Positions 24,598-33,598 of a stretch of DNA of 50,372 bases are shown here, one piece after another. The number at the start of each line of letters is the position of its first letter. Position 1 is the first letter of the stretch. Origin of the DNA: Desulfobacteraceae bacterium (GTDB taxonomy: Bacteria; Desulfobacterota; Desulfobacteria; Desulfobacterales; SURF-7); the NCBI GenBank assembly GCA_003599865.1, contig QZKS01000012.1, forward strand, positions 69,875-120,246, given 5' to 3'. The position numbers and the translations under genes are program-made. Under the pieces are notes generated by a model that saw nothing but the letters and a program-made list of their open reading frames with translations, had not been told where the DNA came from and made no database searches.

Positions 24598-27500
24598 AAT
24601 AAAACTCCCTTGCCCGCGGATGAATTATTTCTTCCGAACTTTCCAGCCTGCCGGATTCCGGAAGGGTATTGTAAATCCGATCCGCCTTGGTTGAGTGGCC
24701 ATAGTAGGAAAACAGACCGGCCAGATTGACTTTTGCACCGGTGCTGCCGGCATTGATATCCAGTGCCTTTTGGAAAGCATCCTTGGCCTGCCGGTCATTT
24801 CCGATATACAGATGCGAAATGCCAAGATTGTTATAGAACCTTGCCGCCATCGGATTTTTCCGATCCTGCATTCCGTTCAAGGTCTGCTGGGTGATCAAAA
24901 GGGCCTGCCGGAAATCTCCTTTCCGGATATAGGCCTCGGAAAGTTCCGCCAGTGTCTGTTTATCATCCGGATATTTGCTAAGCTTCTCATGCAGCTTTTT
25001 TAAAAGCTGATCTGTGAGGGTTTTTGAACTGATTTCCACAGCGGAAACGGTTCCGGAAAAGCTGCGAAAATCCGATTTCCCGGCTTCCGATTCCGGTGAT
25101 CCGGCAAAAAAGGAAGCGAGCTTCGGATCACAGATTTCCCACTTATGGGCCAGTTCGATTCCGGTTTTCCGGTATTCTTCAGCCTTCCGGTTGTATTCCG
25201 CCGCTTTCTGCCGAATCAGAACGGCATATTGCTTTTTATCTTCGGGACTCAGGTCCGGAAGCGGGGATTCGATGAGAAAAGAGGAAAATTCCCGATTGAT
25301 TTCATAACTCCGGTAACATGCTGCAAGAGCCCAATCCGGGGACTTGTATTGCATGACCGCCTGATACCCTTTTTCCAGTTCTTCCAGGAGTTTTGTTTTT
25401 CGGGCAACGATTGCATTGTCTATCTTTTGCTGAAGCTTCAGCGACATGTATTCCTGATTTTTCTGCTGCACCTGATGATACGCCATCTTCGCCATATCGT
25501 TCTTCAACTCATGGTCGCTCTGCCCCAAGGTTTCCGTATACCGGCCCAACGCCATCTTTTGATATGCAGCGGCATTTTTACGGTCACCGATATGGAGATA
25601 CAGGTCAGCGGCCTGTGCATCGGCCCGGACCTTGCCGGTTTCGGTCAGAAGCTTCCGGTTGGCGGTCAGGACCTGAATCGCCTGGTCCGGTTTTCCCATC
25701 TGAACCGCATTATCCGCCATGGCAAAAACAATCTCGTCTTTCCGGGACGCGTCTTTCTGATTCAGCTTCAGCAGATATTCGAAATTCTGGGTGGAACGGT
25801 CAAATTGCCCAAGATGTTTTCGAATCCACCCGGCCTGACTCAGGAAATCCCGATTGTGGGCATGATTCGGCAAACGCTTTGCAAACGATTCAAGATACTC
25901 GGCAACCAGCCTGAATCTTGCGGTCTTTAAGGAAGTATCGATCATGACACCAAGCGTTGTTTCCACCCTGGCGGAAGACGGGTACTGCCGGACCAGATCT
26001 TCGCTGGCGCTTAAAAGTGTATCCAGGTCACCTTTTTCCCTGCTGGAAACAATCAGCGCATTCAGGGCTTCTTCACCCATTCCGGAAGAACCGCTTTTTG
26101 TCGCAAACTCCATCAGATCGCTCTTGCCCTTTTCCCAGTCATCCATCGCGGCAAGGGTAAGGGAAGAAACCATTTTGCTCTCGGTCGCATGGACGATTCC
26201 GGCGACTTCCTTCCGGAACTCCGGATCCTTGATTTCAGGCCGACTCAGGATCTTTTTTCCGTATCGGATCAGATTTTCGTAGTCCTCTTTCAGATGGTAA
26301 GCGTCCAGGATCAGATGAACAGCTGCACGGGCCGGTTTTCCATATGGATAGACGTCCACAAAACCGGTAAACTCGGAAATGGCTTCATCATATTTACCGG
26401 CATCATACGAAATCCAGGCAACATTGAACAATACATCCGGAACATGCCGGGATTTTGGGAAGAAAGACGCATACATCTGTCCGGTGGTTTTCAGACCGGC
26501 TCTGGCATATGCCGTCTGGAAGTAATTCAGCTCTTCTTTCTTTTTCAGGGCCGTGTAATAGGAAATGACGGCACTGTATAAAACTTCTTCCTTTTTCGGA
26601 CTGTCAACCGGAATTTTATTCAGGATCTTTTCATACTGTTTGCCGGCCTCAAAATACTGCCCGGAAGAAAAAAGCGTTTCCGCATAGTTGCCGGCCATTT
26701 CCAGATACACCGGACTGTTCTCAAAAAAGTCCAGATACAGTTTGTAGGAATCGGCCGCCCGTTTGAAATCGGAAACCGATTTTTCCTTTCCGGCTTTCTG
26801 ATGCGCATGGGTCACCAGATCTCTGGCATACAGCTCATAATCATGAAGATTGGTTTTCTTTTTTTCATCCGGAATATGGATGGAATATTTCTGCTTTTTC
26901 AAGGCTTTTACAATAAACTGAATATCCCGGTCCGTGTCCGCGAATGAACCGATGGCCTGTACACACTCAAACAGGCTCCGCGAATAATCCAGAAGTTTCT
27001 CCGCATCATGCTGAAGTCCGGAAAGCTCCCGGTATACGCTTGCCGCATGCTGCCATTTCTTTTTCAACAAATAGCGGTACGCAAGTTTTTCCAGAACCGT
27101 CACGTAAACCTGTCTTGACCATGCATAGCGCCGAAAATATTCAAGGGCCTGATCCGGAGTGTTTGTCTTGTAAACCTCCCCATAGCAAAAGGCCATATCA
27201 ATCAGAGACTCCAGCCGGATGTCGACACGTTTGTATGTATCGACATCCAGATTTTTCCCGGAAGGTGTCCGGGCCACAGCTTCCTCAAAAAGTCCGATCG
27301 CTTCCGGATATTCGGCTTTGTTGATATGGCACCATGCGAGTTTATACCGCGCAATCCCGACTGCCGGACTTTCGGGATAGTTCAGAACCGCATGATAATG
27401 ACGTTTGGCCAGGTCCAGATCTTCCTTGTTGATGAAATAATCACCCAGCAGAAGATAGGCCTCCGGAACATAATCACTCTTCTTATGGTTATTGATAATT

Positions 27501-27994
27501 TCACGGTATTGGACAATCATGTTGTCAAACTGAGAAAGCTCCCGATATTCATGGGCCATAAAAAAATGAACCTTATCCCGGTCCGGATAATCCGGAAAAT
27601 GGGTAATGATTCGCTGGTAGACTTCAATGGCCTGGTTTTTCAGGGAATTGGATTCCAGTTGATCCAGAGGGGAACCCTCTCCTTTGATACTGTTTTTCCG
27701 GATAAAATAAACCATCCTGGACTTTTCGATATACAGCTCCGCCAACCGCAGATACAATTCCGGCAGGTAGGGACGGTTGACGGATTTGTCAATCAGGATC
27801 CTGGTGGCGGCAATTGTTTTTTCCACCTTGGCCTGATCCCGGACCAGCCTCTCCACAACCTTTCGGTGTTCCTCCTCCTTGTCCTGCTTTTGATATCCGG
27901 GAGCCGCATTCCCAAATGCCGTGCCCGAAAATCCGATCAGGAACACGGTCATGACAGCCAAAAATGTGATGTTTATTTTAGTGTATCGTTTCAT
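24569..27994 (-). CDS. Large exported TPR protein (GltD/AgmU-like by architecture)
   Basis: 1,141 residues from the ATG at 27994, which overlaps the upstream stop as ATGA, so the pair is translationally coupled. A signal peptide (MKRYTKINITFLAVM..., cleavage near GTAFGNA) exports it to the periplasm. Tetratricopeptide and related helical repeats run almost end to end, e.g. LYLRLAELYIEKSR, EAYLLLGDYFINKEDL and ARYKLAWCHINKAEYPEAIG. Canonical C-terminal repeats include NNLGISHLYIGNDRQAKDAF and KVNLAGLFSYYGHSTKA. Among Myxococcus gliding proteins GltD (AgmU) is a very large periplasmic TPR protein next to TPR protein GltE. Here the large and the medium TPR genes also sit together beside a TolQR-like motor. 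Orthology is inference from architecture and order. Confidence 0.82.
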   Translation of the reverse strand: MKRYTKINITFLAVMTVFLIGFSGTAFGNAAPGYQKQDKEEEHRKVVERLVRDQAKVEKTIAATRILIDKSVNRPYLPELYLRLAELYIEKSRMVYFIRKNSIKGEGSPLDQLESNSLKNQAIEVYQRIITHFPDYPDRDKVHFFMAHEYRELSQFDNMIVQYREIINNHKKSDYVPEAYLLLGDYFINKEDLDLAKRHYHAVLNYPESPAVGIARYKLAWCHINKAEYPEAIGLFEEAVARTPSGKNLDVDTYKRVDIRLESLIDMAFCYGEVYKTNTPDQALEYFRRYAWSRQVYVTVLEKLAYRYLLKKKWQHAASVYRELSGLQHDAEKLLDYSRSLFECVQAIGSFADTDRDIQFIVKALKKQKYSIHIPDEKKKTNLHDYELYARDLVTHAHQKAGKEKSVSDFKRAADSYKLYLDFFENSPVYLEMAGNYAETLFSSGQYFEAGKQYEKILNKIPVDSPKKEEVLYSAVISYYTALKKKEELNYFQTAYARAGLKTTGQMYASFFPKSRHVPDVLFNVAWISYDAGKYDEAISEFTGFVDVYPYGKPARAAVHLILDAYHLKEDYENLIRYGKKILSRPEIKDPEFRKEVAGIVHATESKMVSSLTLAAMDDWEKGKSDLMEFATKSGSSGMGEEALNALIVSSREKGDLDTLLSASEDLVRQYPSSARVETTLGVMIDTSLKTARFRLVAEYLESFAKRLPNHAHNRDFLSQAGWIRKHLGQFDRSTQNFEYLLKLNQKDASRKDEIVFAMADNAVQMGKPDQAIQVLTANRKLLTETGKVRADAQAADLYLHIGDRKNAAAYQKMALGRYTETLGQSDHELKNDMAKMAYHQVQQKNQEYMSLKLQQKIDNAIVARKTKLLEELEKGYQAVMQYKSPDWALAACYRSYEINREFSSFLIESPLPDLSPEDKKQYAVLIRQKAAEYNRKAEEYRKTGIELAHKWEICDPKLASFFAGSPESEAGKSDFRSFSGTVSAVEISSKTLTDQLLKKLHEKLSKYPDDKQTLAELSEAYIRKGDFRQALLITQQTLNGMQDRKNPMAARFYNNLGISHLYIGNDRQAKDAFQKALDINAGSTGAKVNLAGLFSYYGHSTKADRIYNTLPESGRLESSEEIIHPRAREFYYVQHQNSKS

Positions 27995-29511
27995 TTGAAA
28001 AAGATATCCCATTCTTCCGTGTTGTTGCATTTGTTCGGCAGCCGGACATGGTAGTCTGCCAGCTCATCATTCCAGAATTCACCCTGGAAGGGATAAACAA
28101 CCAGGCCTTCCCCGGATTCCCTTTCTCCTGCCTTTTCATCCTGATAATGGCTTTCACTGACCCGCTGATACATATCCAGCCCGATCTCATATTCCATCAG
28201 ATGGGCCTCTTCTTCATACTGCAGAAGCTGATTGGCCATATTCTCATATTCACCCTGGATATACAGGCGAAGATCGTTGATACTTTCCTGCATTTGAAGA
28301 TCGTATATTTTTTCAAGATATTCCTGAAACGGCCTGTCCTGAATCTTTACGATGTTCTTTTTTTCCATCTCCAGGAGTTCCAGGAATTTCCAGGTTTCAT
28401 TAACCTTCTTCCTGTTCAGGATCACCAGCATCAGCGGATCATTATCTTCCGGATTACCTCTCTGATAGATGCCCTTCAGCGCAACCCCGTAGCGGCTCTT
28501 GAAATCATCGACTACTGCAAGCGCGCTTTGATAATGACATACATCCTTGAAAATGAATGACTTTAAAATATAGTATTCCGGGGTAAAATAATTCTGAAAA
28601 CTCGGCGCTTCAAAAGCGTATAAAAAACCCATGGCCTTTTCCGGATTTCCGATCCGGTAATGAGCCCATGCCCGCTCCATCATGTTCTGGGATTGCGAAA
28701 GGATATTCCGGGTGATTTCACTGTACAGCCTGTCCGCCTCCGGATAGGAACCCTTTTCATACAGCAACCGGGCGATCGTCTTTCGGACATCATTCTTGAA
28801 ATCATCATCCGGAAGAGGACTTTCCAGAATCGATTTCAGGAGGACAATCGCCTCATCGATATGACCATTCTGAATCCGTCTCAAGGCCTTATGATACTGA
28901 AACTGATGAAAATAATAGGTGCCGGGCCGGATCTTGCCGAAATGTTCATCCCCCCAGGAAAGAAAACCGTGCTTCCAGTCATAGACTCCCTGATGATAGT
29001 GGATAAAATCAGCAATCTCCTCTCCGACAAACCCATACTCCTGATCGCAGATTACTTGATTGATCACCAGGTCATGATCAAAAGGAGATGTCCGTACGGT
29101 CTTTTCGAAAAACTCGAGACAATAGGAAACGATCTTCGGATTGGGTTTCCGGGTCACCAGGTGCGCCAGGATATCCACTGCAGCATGTGAGAAGCCGGAT
29201 TTTTTCAGGCTGATGCCCAGAAAGAACTCCGCCCATTCATAATCCGCATCATCCGGAGAACTCATGCTCAGATACCGGTAAAACAGCGGGCAGGCCCCAT
29301 CATAATCCTGATCCTCAAACCGTTCATACCCTTCCTGAAAGGCTTTTTGAGCGGCTTCCCGATCTTTCTCCTGTTCCGGGCCGGCAACGCCGGACTCGTG
29401 TCCGCTGCTCTTCCGGGGATTCGTTTCTTTTCCGGCGGAAAAGGCTTTGCCGCTGAGAGCCAGTACAAAAAGAATGCAAAGTATCGAAAGTATTTTATTG
29501 TTCATTTTCAT
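27991..29511 (-). CDS. Exported TPR protein (GltE/AglT-like by architecture)
   Basis: A 506-residue protein with a signal peptide (core ILSILCILFVLALSG, cleavage near AFSAGKE). A charged linker leads to TPR-like helical pairs: AFQEGYERFEDQDYDGACPL, ISLKKSGFSHAAVDIL, KALRRIQNGHIDEAIVLL and RLLYEKGSYPEADRLY, plus a C-terminal helical, acidic tail. The gene overlaps the beta-barrel gene by 17 bases and the large TPR gene by four (ATGA), so all three are coupled. The paired TPR proteins, one about twice as large, mirror Myxococcus GltD/GltE. The likely place is the periplasm, linking the inner-membrane motor to the outer membrane. Repeats are degenerate, so exact TPR number cannot be given. Confidence 0.8.
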   Translation of the reverse strand: MKMNNKILSILCILFVLALSGKAFSAGKETNPRKSSGHESGVAGPEQEKDREAAQKAFQEGYERFEDQDYDGACPLFYRYLSMSSPDDADYEWAEFFLGISLKKSGFSHAAVDILAHLVTRKPNPKIVSYCLEFFEKTVRTSPFDHDLVINQVICDQEYGFVGEEIADFIHYHQGVYDWKHGFLSWGDEHFGKIRPGTYYFHQFQYHKALRRIQNGHIDEAIVLLKSILESPLPDDDFKNDVRKTIARLLYEKGSYPEADRLYSEITRNILSQSQNMMERAWAHYRIGNPEKAMGFLYAFEAPSFQNYFTPEYYILKSFIFKDVCHYQSALAVVDDFKSRYGVALKGIYQRGNPEDNDPLMLVILNRKKVNETWKFLELLEMEKKNIVKIQDRPFQEYLEKIYDLQMQESINDLRLYIQGEYENMANQLLQYEEEAHLMEYEIGLDMYQRVSESHYQDEKAGERESGEGLVVYPFQGEFWNDELADYHVRLPNKCNNTEEWDIFFK

Positions 29512-30220
29512 TGTTTTTCTGTATATAGGTTTTCAATTTATCAATGGTATGATCTCTTTCCGATTTCCGGGGAGAGAGATTGAAACGAAAACCGACGGTC
29601 AATCCGACAAAGATATTGTTTTCGGTTTTTTCGTCCTTGAATGTGATCATATCCCGAATTTCCAGATTCAGGCACAGGTTATCGGAGATGAAATACCGGC
29701 TTCCGTATCCCAGGCTGACGGACAGTGCATTTTCCGTGGAAGACTCCCCGAAGCTGAATTGCCGCTCATAATTGACCACACCGCCTCCCAGCAGAAAATA
29801 ACTTTCCTTGTTCATGATACCGCTGTTCCAGAGTGCTTCCTTCCCATAGAAGGGTTTCATGACCAGGCTGGAATGGATCATGTATTTCGGCTCACTGAAT
29901 GCGGAAGGCGTCACGCCGAATTCGGTTTCCAGCTTTCCCTTGAGATCCTTTTCCTGATTCAGGAAATACTGGCCCCTTGCCGCTTCCCATGCCCAGTTCT
30001 CATTGAAGTGATAGGTATAGGAAACCCCCACCGGAAAAACCTGGTAAAAGTCATCATCCGGTATATAGCCGATCGGCAATCCCAGTTCATGGCTCTTGTG
30101 AAAAATTCGTTTTTGTATGGCAAAAACCGGATCTTTCGGGTCATTGTCTTCACAGGTTCCCGATACCGGACTGACTAGAAAAATCAGGATCAGGATAAAA
30201 ATCGTTATTCTCTTGTTCAT
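29495..30220 (-). CDS. Outer-membrane beta-barrel protein (GltA/B/H class candidate)
   Basis: A 241-residue protein with a clear signal peptide (cleavage near GTCEDND, about residue 22-24) and alternating amphipathic strands. Examples are VGVSYTYHFNENWAWEAARG, SYFLLGGGVVNYERQF, LSVSLGYGSRYFISDNL and IFVGLTVGFRFNLSP. The final strand is followed by a charged 28-residue C-terminal helix, unlike a standard barrel that ends in an aromatic residue. The SD is GAGGAG. Small outer-membrane barrels with this look occur in Myxococcus Glt sets and in related deltaproteobacterial clusters. It lies between the AgmX-like gene and the TPR genes. The role is probably to anchor the machine in the outer membrane. 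Confidence 0.8.
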   Translation of the reverse strand: MNKRITIFILILIFLVSPVSGTCEDNDPKDPVFAIQKRIFHKSHELGLPIGYIPDDDFYQVFPVGVSYTYHFNENWAWEAARGQYFLNQEKDLKGKLETEFGVTPSAFSEPKYMIHSSLVMKPFYGKEALWNSGIMNKESYFLLGGGVVNYERQFSFGESSTENALSVSLGYGSRYFISDNLCLNLEIRDMITFKDEKTENNIFVGLTVGFRFNLSPRKSERDHTIDKLKTYIQKNNENEQ

Positions 30221-30254
30221 GTCTTTCCGCTCCTCAAAAAAGTATGATCACGGG

Positions 30255-32216
30255 TTAGAACCCGACAATATCAAATACAAATGGATAAGATACAATCACT
30301 TCACTCCCTTTGGGCGCCGGAAACTGCCAGGTTTGAATCGCCGCTTTGATACAGGCGTGAATTTCGTTTGAATTGATGGAAGATGATTTGATCGAGACCA
30401 TTCCCACTTTTCCGGAAGTTAAAATCTTCCATTCAAAAATCACCTTGCCCATGATGGAGGGATTGGCAATCAGAGCGGTTTCATAACAGTAGCTGATCTC
30501 GTCCAGATGCTGATCGATCACCTTTTTCACCGCTTCCCGGCTCATGCCGCCCTGAACGCCGACAGCCTTGGTCAGTTGTGCGGAAACCATCCCCTGAACC
30601 TGCTTCTGCCCGGTCTGCCCCTTTTCCAGTGCGGCAACCGTTCCCTCCCCACCGGCTCCTGCACTGCGCAGAACCTGAGAAGATCCTTTGGTGCTCACAA
30701 AGCAGGCGTGGGGAATTTCAATTCCGGCCTTTCCGAGTTTTCCGACGATTCCGCCCACCTTGAAGCCGGTACTCCCGGAATGTACGGAAGGAACCGCATC
30801 CAGATTGGTAACCGCCGCCATGGCGGTCTGGGGTTTGATGCCCACGCTGTCCCCCAGCATGCTTAACAGACCGGCCTGGTTGATGTTTCGATTCGAAATA
30901 TTTCCTTCTCCAAAACCGCCCCCGGCTTTTGGTAACCGGGAAACCGACGGTTTTCTGTTCTGCCCGGTTTGTTTCAAAGCAACCGCCGATGCTTTTTTCC
31001 CGGTCTTCCGGACTACTTCTTTCGGCACTGCCTTTTGAATCACTTCTTTCGGCGCTGCTTTTTGGACCACTTCTTTTGGCGCTGCTTTGCTTTCCTGTTT
31101 CCGTGGTTTGACGACCGGCGGCAGGACCGGTTGTTTCTTTTTTGCAATCCGGGAAAGCTCGGACGAGTCGATTTTCACAAAATGGGTTTCCGGAGGCAAA
31201 GGCACCGGCTGCTCTGCGGAATGAAAAAACCCGATGAACACCAGAAAGAACAGATGCACGATCGCGGATTTGATCATGTATTGATGAAAAATCTTTTCCT
31301 CTTGTTCCGGCACCGGAATTTCCGGACTTTTTGCCGCATAAACCGATCGAATCATATATTCAAAAATACCGTCCGTAATGGTTACCGTGTCTCCGGATTG
31401 GACGGGATGCTTATAGAACCCTTTTTGTTTACGGTAAACATGCTCCGGTTTTTTCAAACAATCGGTCTTGACGGCTTCGGCGGTTTTTGTCCGGATGGTT
31501 CCCCAGACATGATCGCTGAAATAAAAGAAACCGGCTCCCTTATGGTCATTTTCCGCCAGCAGAAATTTCTGATCCCGTGACCGGATATGATATTGATTTC
31601 CGGGTTTCAGAAAGAAAATATCGACAATCGTATGGTTCCTGAATTTTGTAACTTCCAGATTCACTTCCGGATGGTGATCGGATGAATGAATAGTCTCCGT
31701 CAGGATGAAATCTTTGAGAGCAAACGAAGCTTCCCTGTCCGGTTCCTCATCCTCCTCATCCGCATCCTGATCCTGTTTTTGCATGGCTGATCGGCCTGCC
31801 GGTTCGGCAGGCAGTACCGGTTCCGGAATGCCACCGCCGGAAGAATCTTCCATCGGACGTTCTTCGATCTTTTCAATAGAGGCTTTCGCACCGGCTTTTT
31901 CAAACAAGGCGCAAAGTTTCAGGGCATCCCATTGAGACAATTCCTTTTTCACGACTACCGGAACTTGGAAATCAATCCAGCTGAATTTTCTTCCCTCAGC
32001 GCCCAATATCCTCTTCAGGTTCTCCTTTACCTCCTCTGCCGTATATTGGCCAGACACTTTACCTTGATAAACAACTCGAAATTTTCCGTCTCCAATATTT
32101 TTCCGTTTGTCGGATATTTCACTTTCCGGTATTTTGACGTTTGCGGATGTGTCTTTCGGATGGATTCCGATGATTTCCGATCGCTTTTTCTCTGCATATG
32201 CATTCCGGTAGTTCAT
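30255..32216 (-). CDS. AgmX/GltJ-type TonB-like trans-envelope protein
   Basis: 653 residues from the ATG at 32216 with AGGA upstream; a TTG at 32243 is an alternative. N-terminal cytoplasmic region: a module around residues 45-120 (KFRVVYQGKVSGQY..., LFEKAGAKASIEKI), an acidic linker, then a beta-rich domain around 165-300. A single TM follows at about residues 325-345 (SAIVHLFFLVFIGFF). A Pro/Lys/Ala-rich periplasmic span contains three tandem units KAAPKEVVQ, KAAPKEVIQ and KAVPKEVVR. The C-terminal AgmX/PglI domain is TonB-C-like (VIDQHLDEISYCYETAL, GKVIFEWKI, IHACIKAAIQTWQFP). In Myxococcus, AgmX (GltJ) works with AglRQS for gliding. Energy transfer from TolQR-like motor to the outer membrane is the likely role. 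Confidence 0.87.
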   Translation of the reverse strand: MNYRNAYAEKKRSEIIGIHPKDTSANVKIPESEISDKRKNIGDGKFRVVYQGKVSGQYTAEEVKENLKRILGAEGRKFSWIDFQVPVVVKKELSQWDALKLCALFEKAGAKASIEKIEERPMEDSSGGGIPEPVLPAEPAGRSAMQKQDQDADEEDEEPDREASFALKDFILTETIHSSDHHPEVNLEVTKFRNHTIVDIFFLKPGNQYHIRSRDQKFLLAENDHKGAGFFYFSDHVWGTIRTKTAEAVKTDCLKKPEHVYRKQKGFYKHPVQSGDTVTITDGIFEYMIRSVYAAKSPEIPVPEQEEKIFHQYMIKSAIVHLFFLVFIGFFHSAEQPVPLPPETHFVKIDSSELSRIAKKKQPVLPPVVKPRKQESKAAPKEVVQKAAPKEVIQKAVPKEVVRKTGKKASAVALKQTGQNRKPSVSRLPKAGGGFGEGNISNRNINQAGLLSMLGDSVGIKPQTAMAAVTNLDAVPSVHSGSTGFKVGGIVGKLGKAGIEIPHACFVSTKGSSQVLRSAGAGGEGTVAALEKGQTGQKQVQGMVSAQLTKAVGVQGGMSREAVKKVIDQHLDEISYCYETALIANPSIMGKVIFEWKILTSGKVGMVSIKSSSINSNEIHACIKAAIQTWQFPAPKGSEVIVSYPFVFDIVGF

Positions 32217-32250
32217 ATTTCCTGCCTCAGATCCTTCCGACAATCAAACG

Positions 32251-32580
32251 TTACGGTTTTCCTGTTTCTGCTTTTCGCTCATTTTCCGATTCTTTTACCG
32301 GAAAGTCTTCCAGGATTTCAGAACGGTAATCGGTCCGGCATTTCAGCATGCTGCTGATTTCCGATTTTTTCCTCTGCAATAGGTAGACCGCCCCTGATTT
32401 GATGGACTGACCCATGATATAGGAATTGCCGAAATCGATTCGATTCATCAGGGGAGTCTTCTCCGGATGCCGATCTTCTCTGTTTTCCGCCTGAGAGCCG
32501 CCGGCAAAAACAATCATTAAAAATAATATTGCCGGAAATGCCGCGACGGTTATGCCTGTTTTTTTTCTCATGAGCTCCAT
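32251..32580 (-). CDS. Small exported protein of unknown function
   Basis: A 109-residue protein with a signal peptide (AAFPAILFLMIVFAGGSQAEN, cleavage after QA). The mature part is short and charged with IDFGNSYIMGQSIKSGAVYLL, ending in a Glu/Lys-rich tail. No family is recognised. It is squeezed between the second TolR-like gene and the AgmX-like gene with gaps of about 10 and 35 bases, so it is almost surely part of the operon. The IMGQSIKSGAVYLLQRK segment is a possible partner-binding helix. Periplasmic adaptor is inferred from place only. Confidence 0.65.
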   Translation of the reverse strand: MELMRKKTGITVAAFPAILFLMIVFAGGSQAENREDRHPEKTPLMNRIDFGNSYIMGQSIKSGAVYLLQRKKSEISSMLKCRTDYRSEILEDFPVKESENERKAETGKP

Positions 32581-32589
32581 CCCTGTCTT

Positions 32590-33060
32590 CTACTCCTTTT
32601 TTAATACCCCAAACTGAAAATTGGGGTACCCGGCCATTCCAGCCGTTTTCATGATGTCATTGATCGTTTTGAACGAGAGCCGCCTGTCACACAAAAACAG
32701 GATAGACTCCTTTTTTCCCTCCCGGCGGGCGATTAATTCCCTATAGAGCTTTGAATCCTTGAGACCGGCAGGATCGAGCCCTTCTATCTTTCCATCCTGG
32801 ATCACGGCAATCTGTTCATCACCCAGGTACAGGCTGTTACGGGATAAAACCAGCTTGATGTGATCATGGTAATCCAGTTTTGCATTGGATACCGGAAGTT
32901 CAAGATCCTGCTCCAGCTTCATGGTTTCCGGTTGATCCGAAAATGAAAAGAGCAGGAAAATCAGGATAATCGTAAACATATCCATCATGGACGTAATCTG
33001 CAGTTTGGGCGGAATGAACGCTTTCCGTCTTCTGTCTCGTTTGCCAAGTGCCATATTCAT
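32590..33060 (-). CDS. TolR/ExbD-family motor protein 2 (AglQ/AglS-like)
   Basis: A 156-residue protein with a short basic cytoplasmic tail, one TM (about residues 22-42) bearing the key Asp in LQITSMMDMFTIILIFLLF, and a periplasmic ExbD domain with ILFLCDRRLSFKTINDIMKTA. In TolR/ExbD/MotB-like proteins this Asp is the proton-carrying residue. This is the second of two ExbD-type genes after one TolQ-type gene, the same 1+2 set as Myxococcus AglR-AglQ-AglS. Which of the two matches AglQ or AglS is not decidable here. It is an inner-membrane protein using the proton gradient. Confidence 0.88.
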   Translation of the reverse strand: MNMALGKRDRRRKAFIPPKLQITSMMDMFTIILIFLLFSFSDQPETMKLEQDLELPVSNAKLDYHDHIKLVLSRNSLYLGDEQIAVIQDGKIEGLDPAGLKDSKLYRELIARREGKKESILFLCDRRLSFKTINDIMKTAGMAGYPNFQFGVLKKE

Positions 33061-33085
33061 TACCTCGGATTCAGCTCATCCCGGC

Positions 33086-33598
33086 TCAACCCACTTTTCC
33101 CGAAAGAACCACTTTGGGGAAAAGCGGATTTTCATGATCATATCTTGCAATATCCATTGTCTGAATGATGGTGTCATACACAACATTTTCTTCCGGTATG
33201 ATTATGACCGTATCACTGGCCGGGAAACCGGCCTTGATCTTTTCCAGACAATCCGCAAGTGTTCTCATGGCCTGTTCATCATTTCCCGACCGGTCTATTT
33301 TCTTTTCCAGACCTTTTATTCCCTCTTCATCCAATCCTTCGGAAAGAACCGTCACTTCGATCTGTTGTGCTGCAATCTCCACAACCACCGTCAGTTTGAT
33401 ATTCTTTTTGATTTCCGTTTCCGCGGATTGTTCGTTTTCTGAAAGTACCGGAACGGAAGTGTTAATCGCCTTCAGCTGGAAAAAACCGGCAGACATCAGC
33501 AAAAAGGGAATCAATACGAGAAACATATTCATGATCGGAACCATATCCAGGTCTGTTTCTTCTGCATCCGCTCTTCGTTTTTTTCTCAGGATTGACAT
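33086..33598 (-). CDS. TolR/ExbD-family motor protein 1 (AglQ/AglS-like)
   Basis: A 170-residue protein. The N-terminal basic tail is followed by TDLDMVPIMNMFLVLIPFLL (residues about 15-34), where the Asp before VPIMNMF is the TolR/ExbD proton-relay residue. One TM is followed by a periplasmic domain with VVVEIAAQQIEVTV, LADCLEKIKAGFPASDTVII and ENVVYDTIIQTMDIAR. It overlaps the TolQ-like gene by 13 bases, so the two are translated together. It differs clearly in sequence from the second ExbD-type protein, so the pair is not a recent duplication. Confidence 0.9.
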   Translation of the reverse strand: MSILRKKRRADAEETDLDMVPIMNMFLVLIPFLLMSAGFFQLKAINTSVPVLSENEQSAETEIKKNIKLTVVVEIAAQQIEVTVLSEGLDEEGIKGLEKKIDRSGNDEQAMRTLADCLEKIKAGFPASDTVIIIPEENVVYDTIIQTMDIARYDHENPLFPKVVLSGKVG

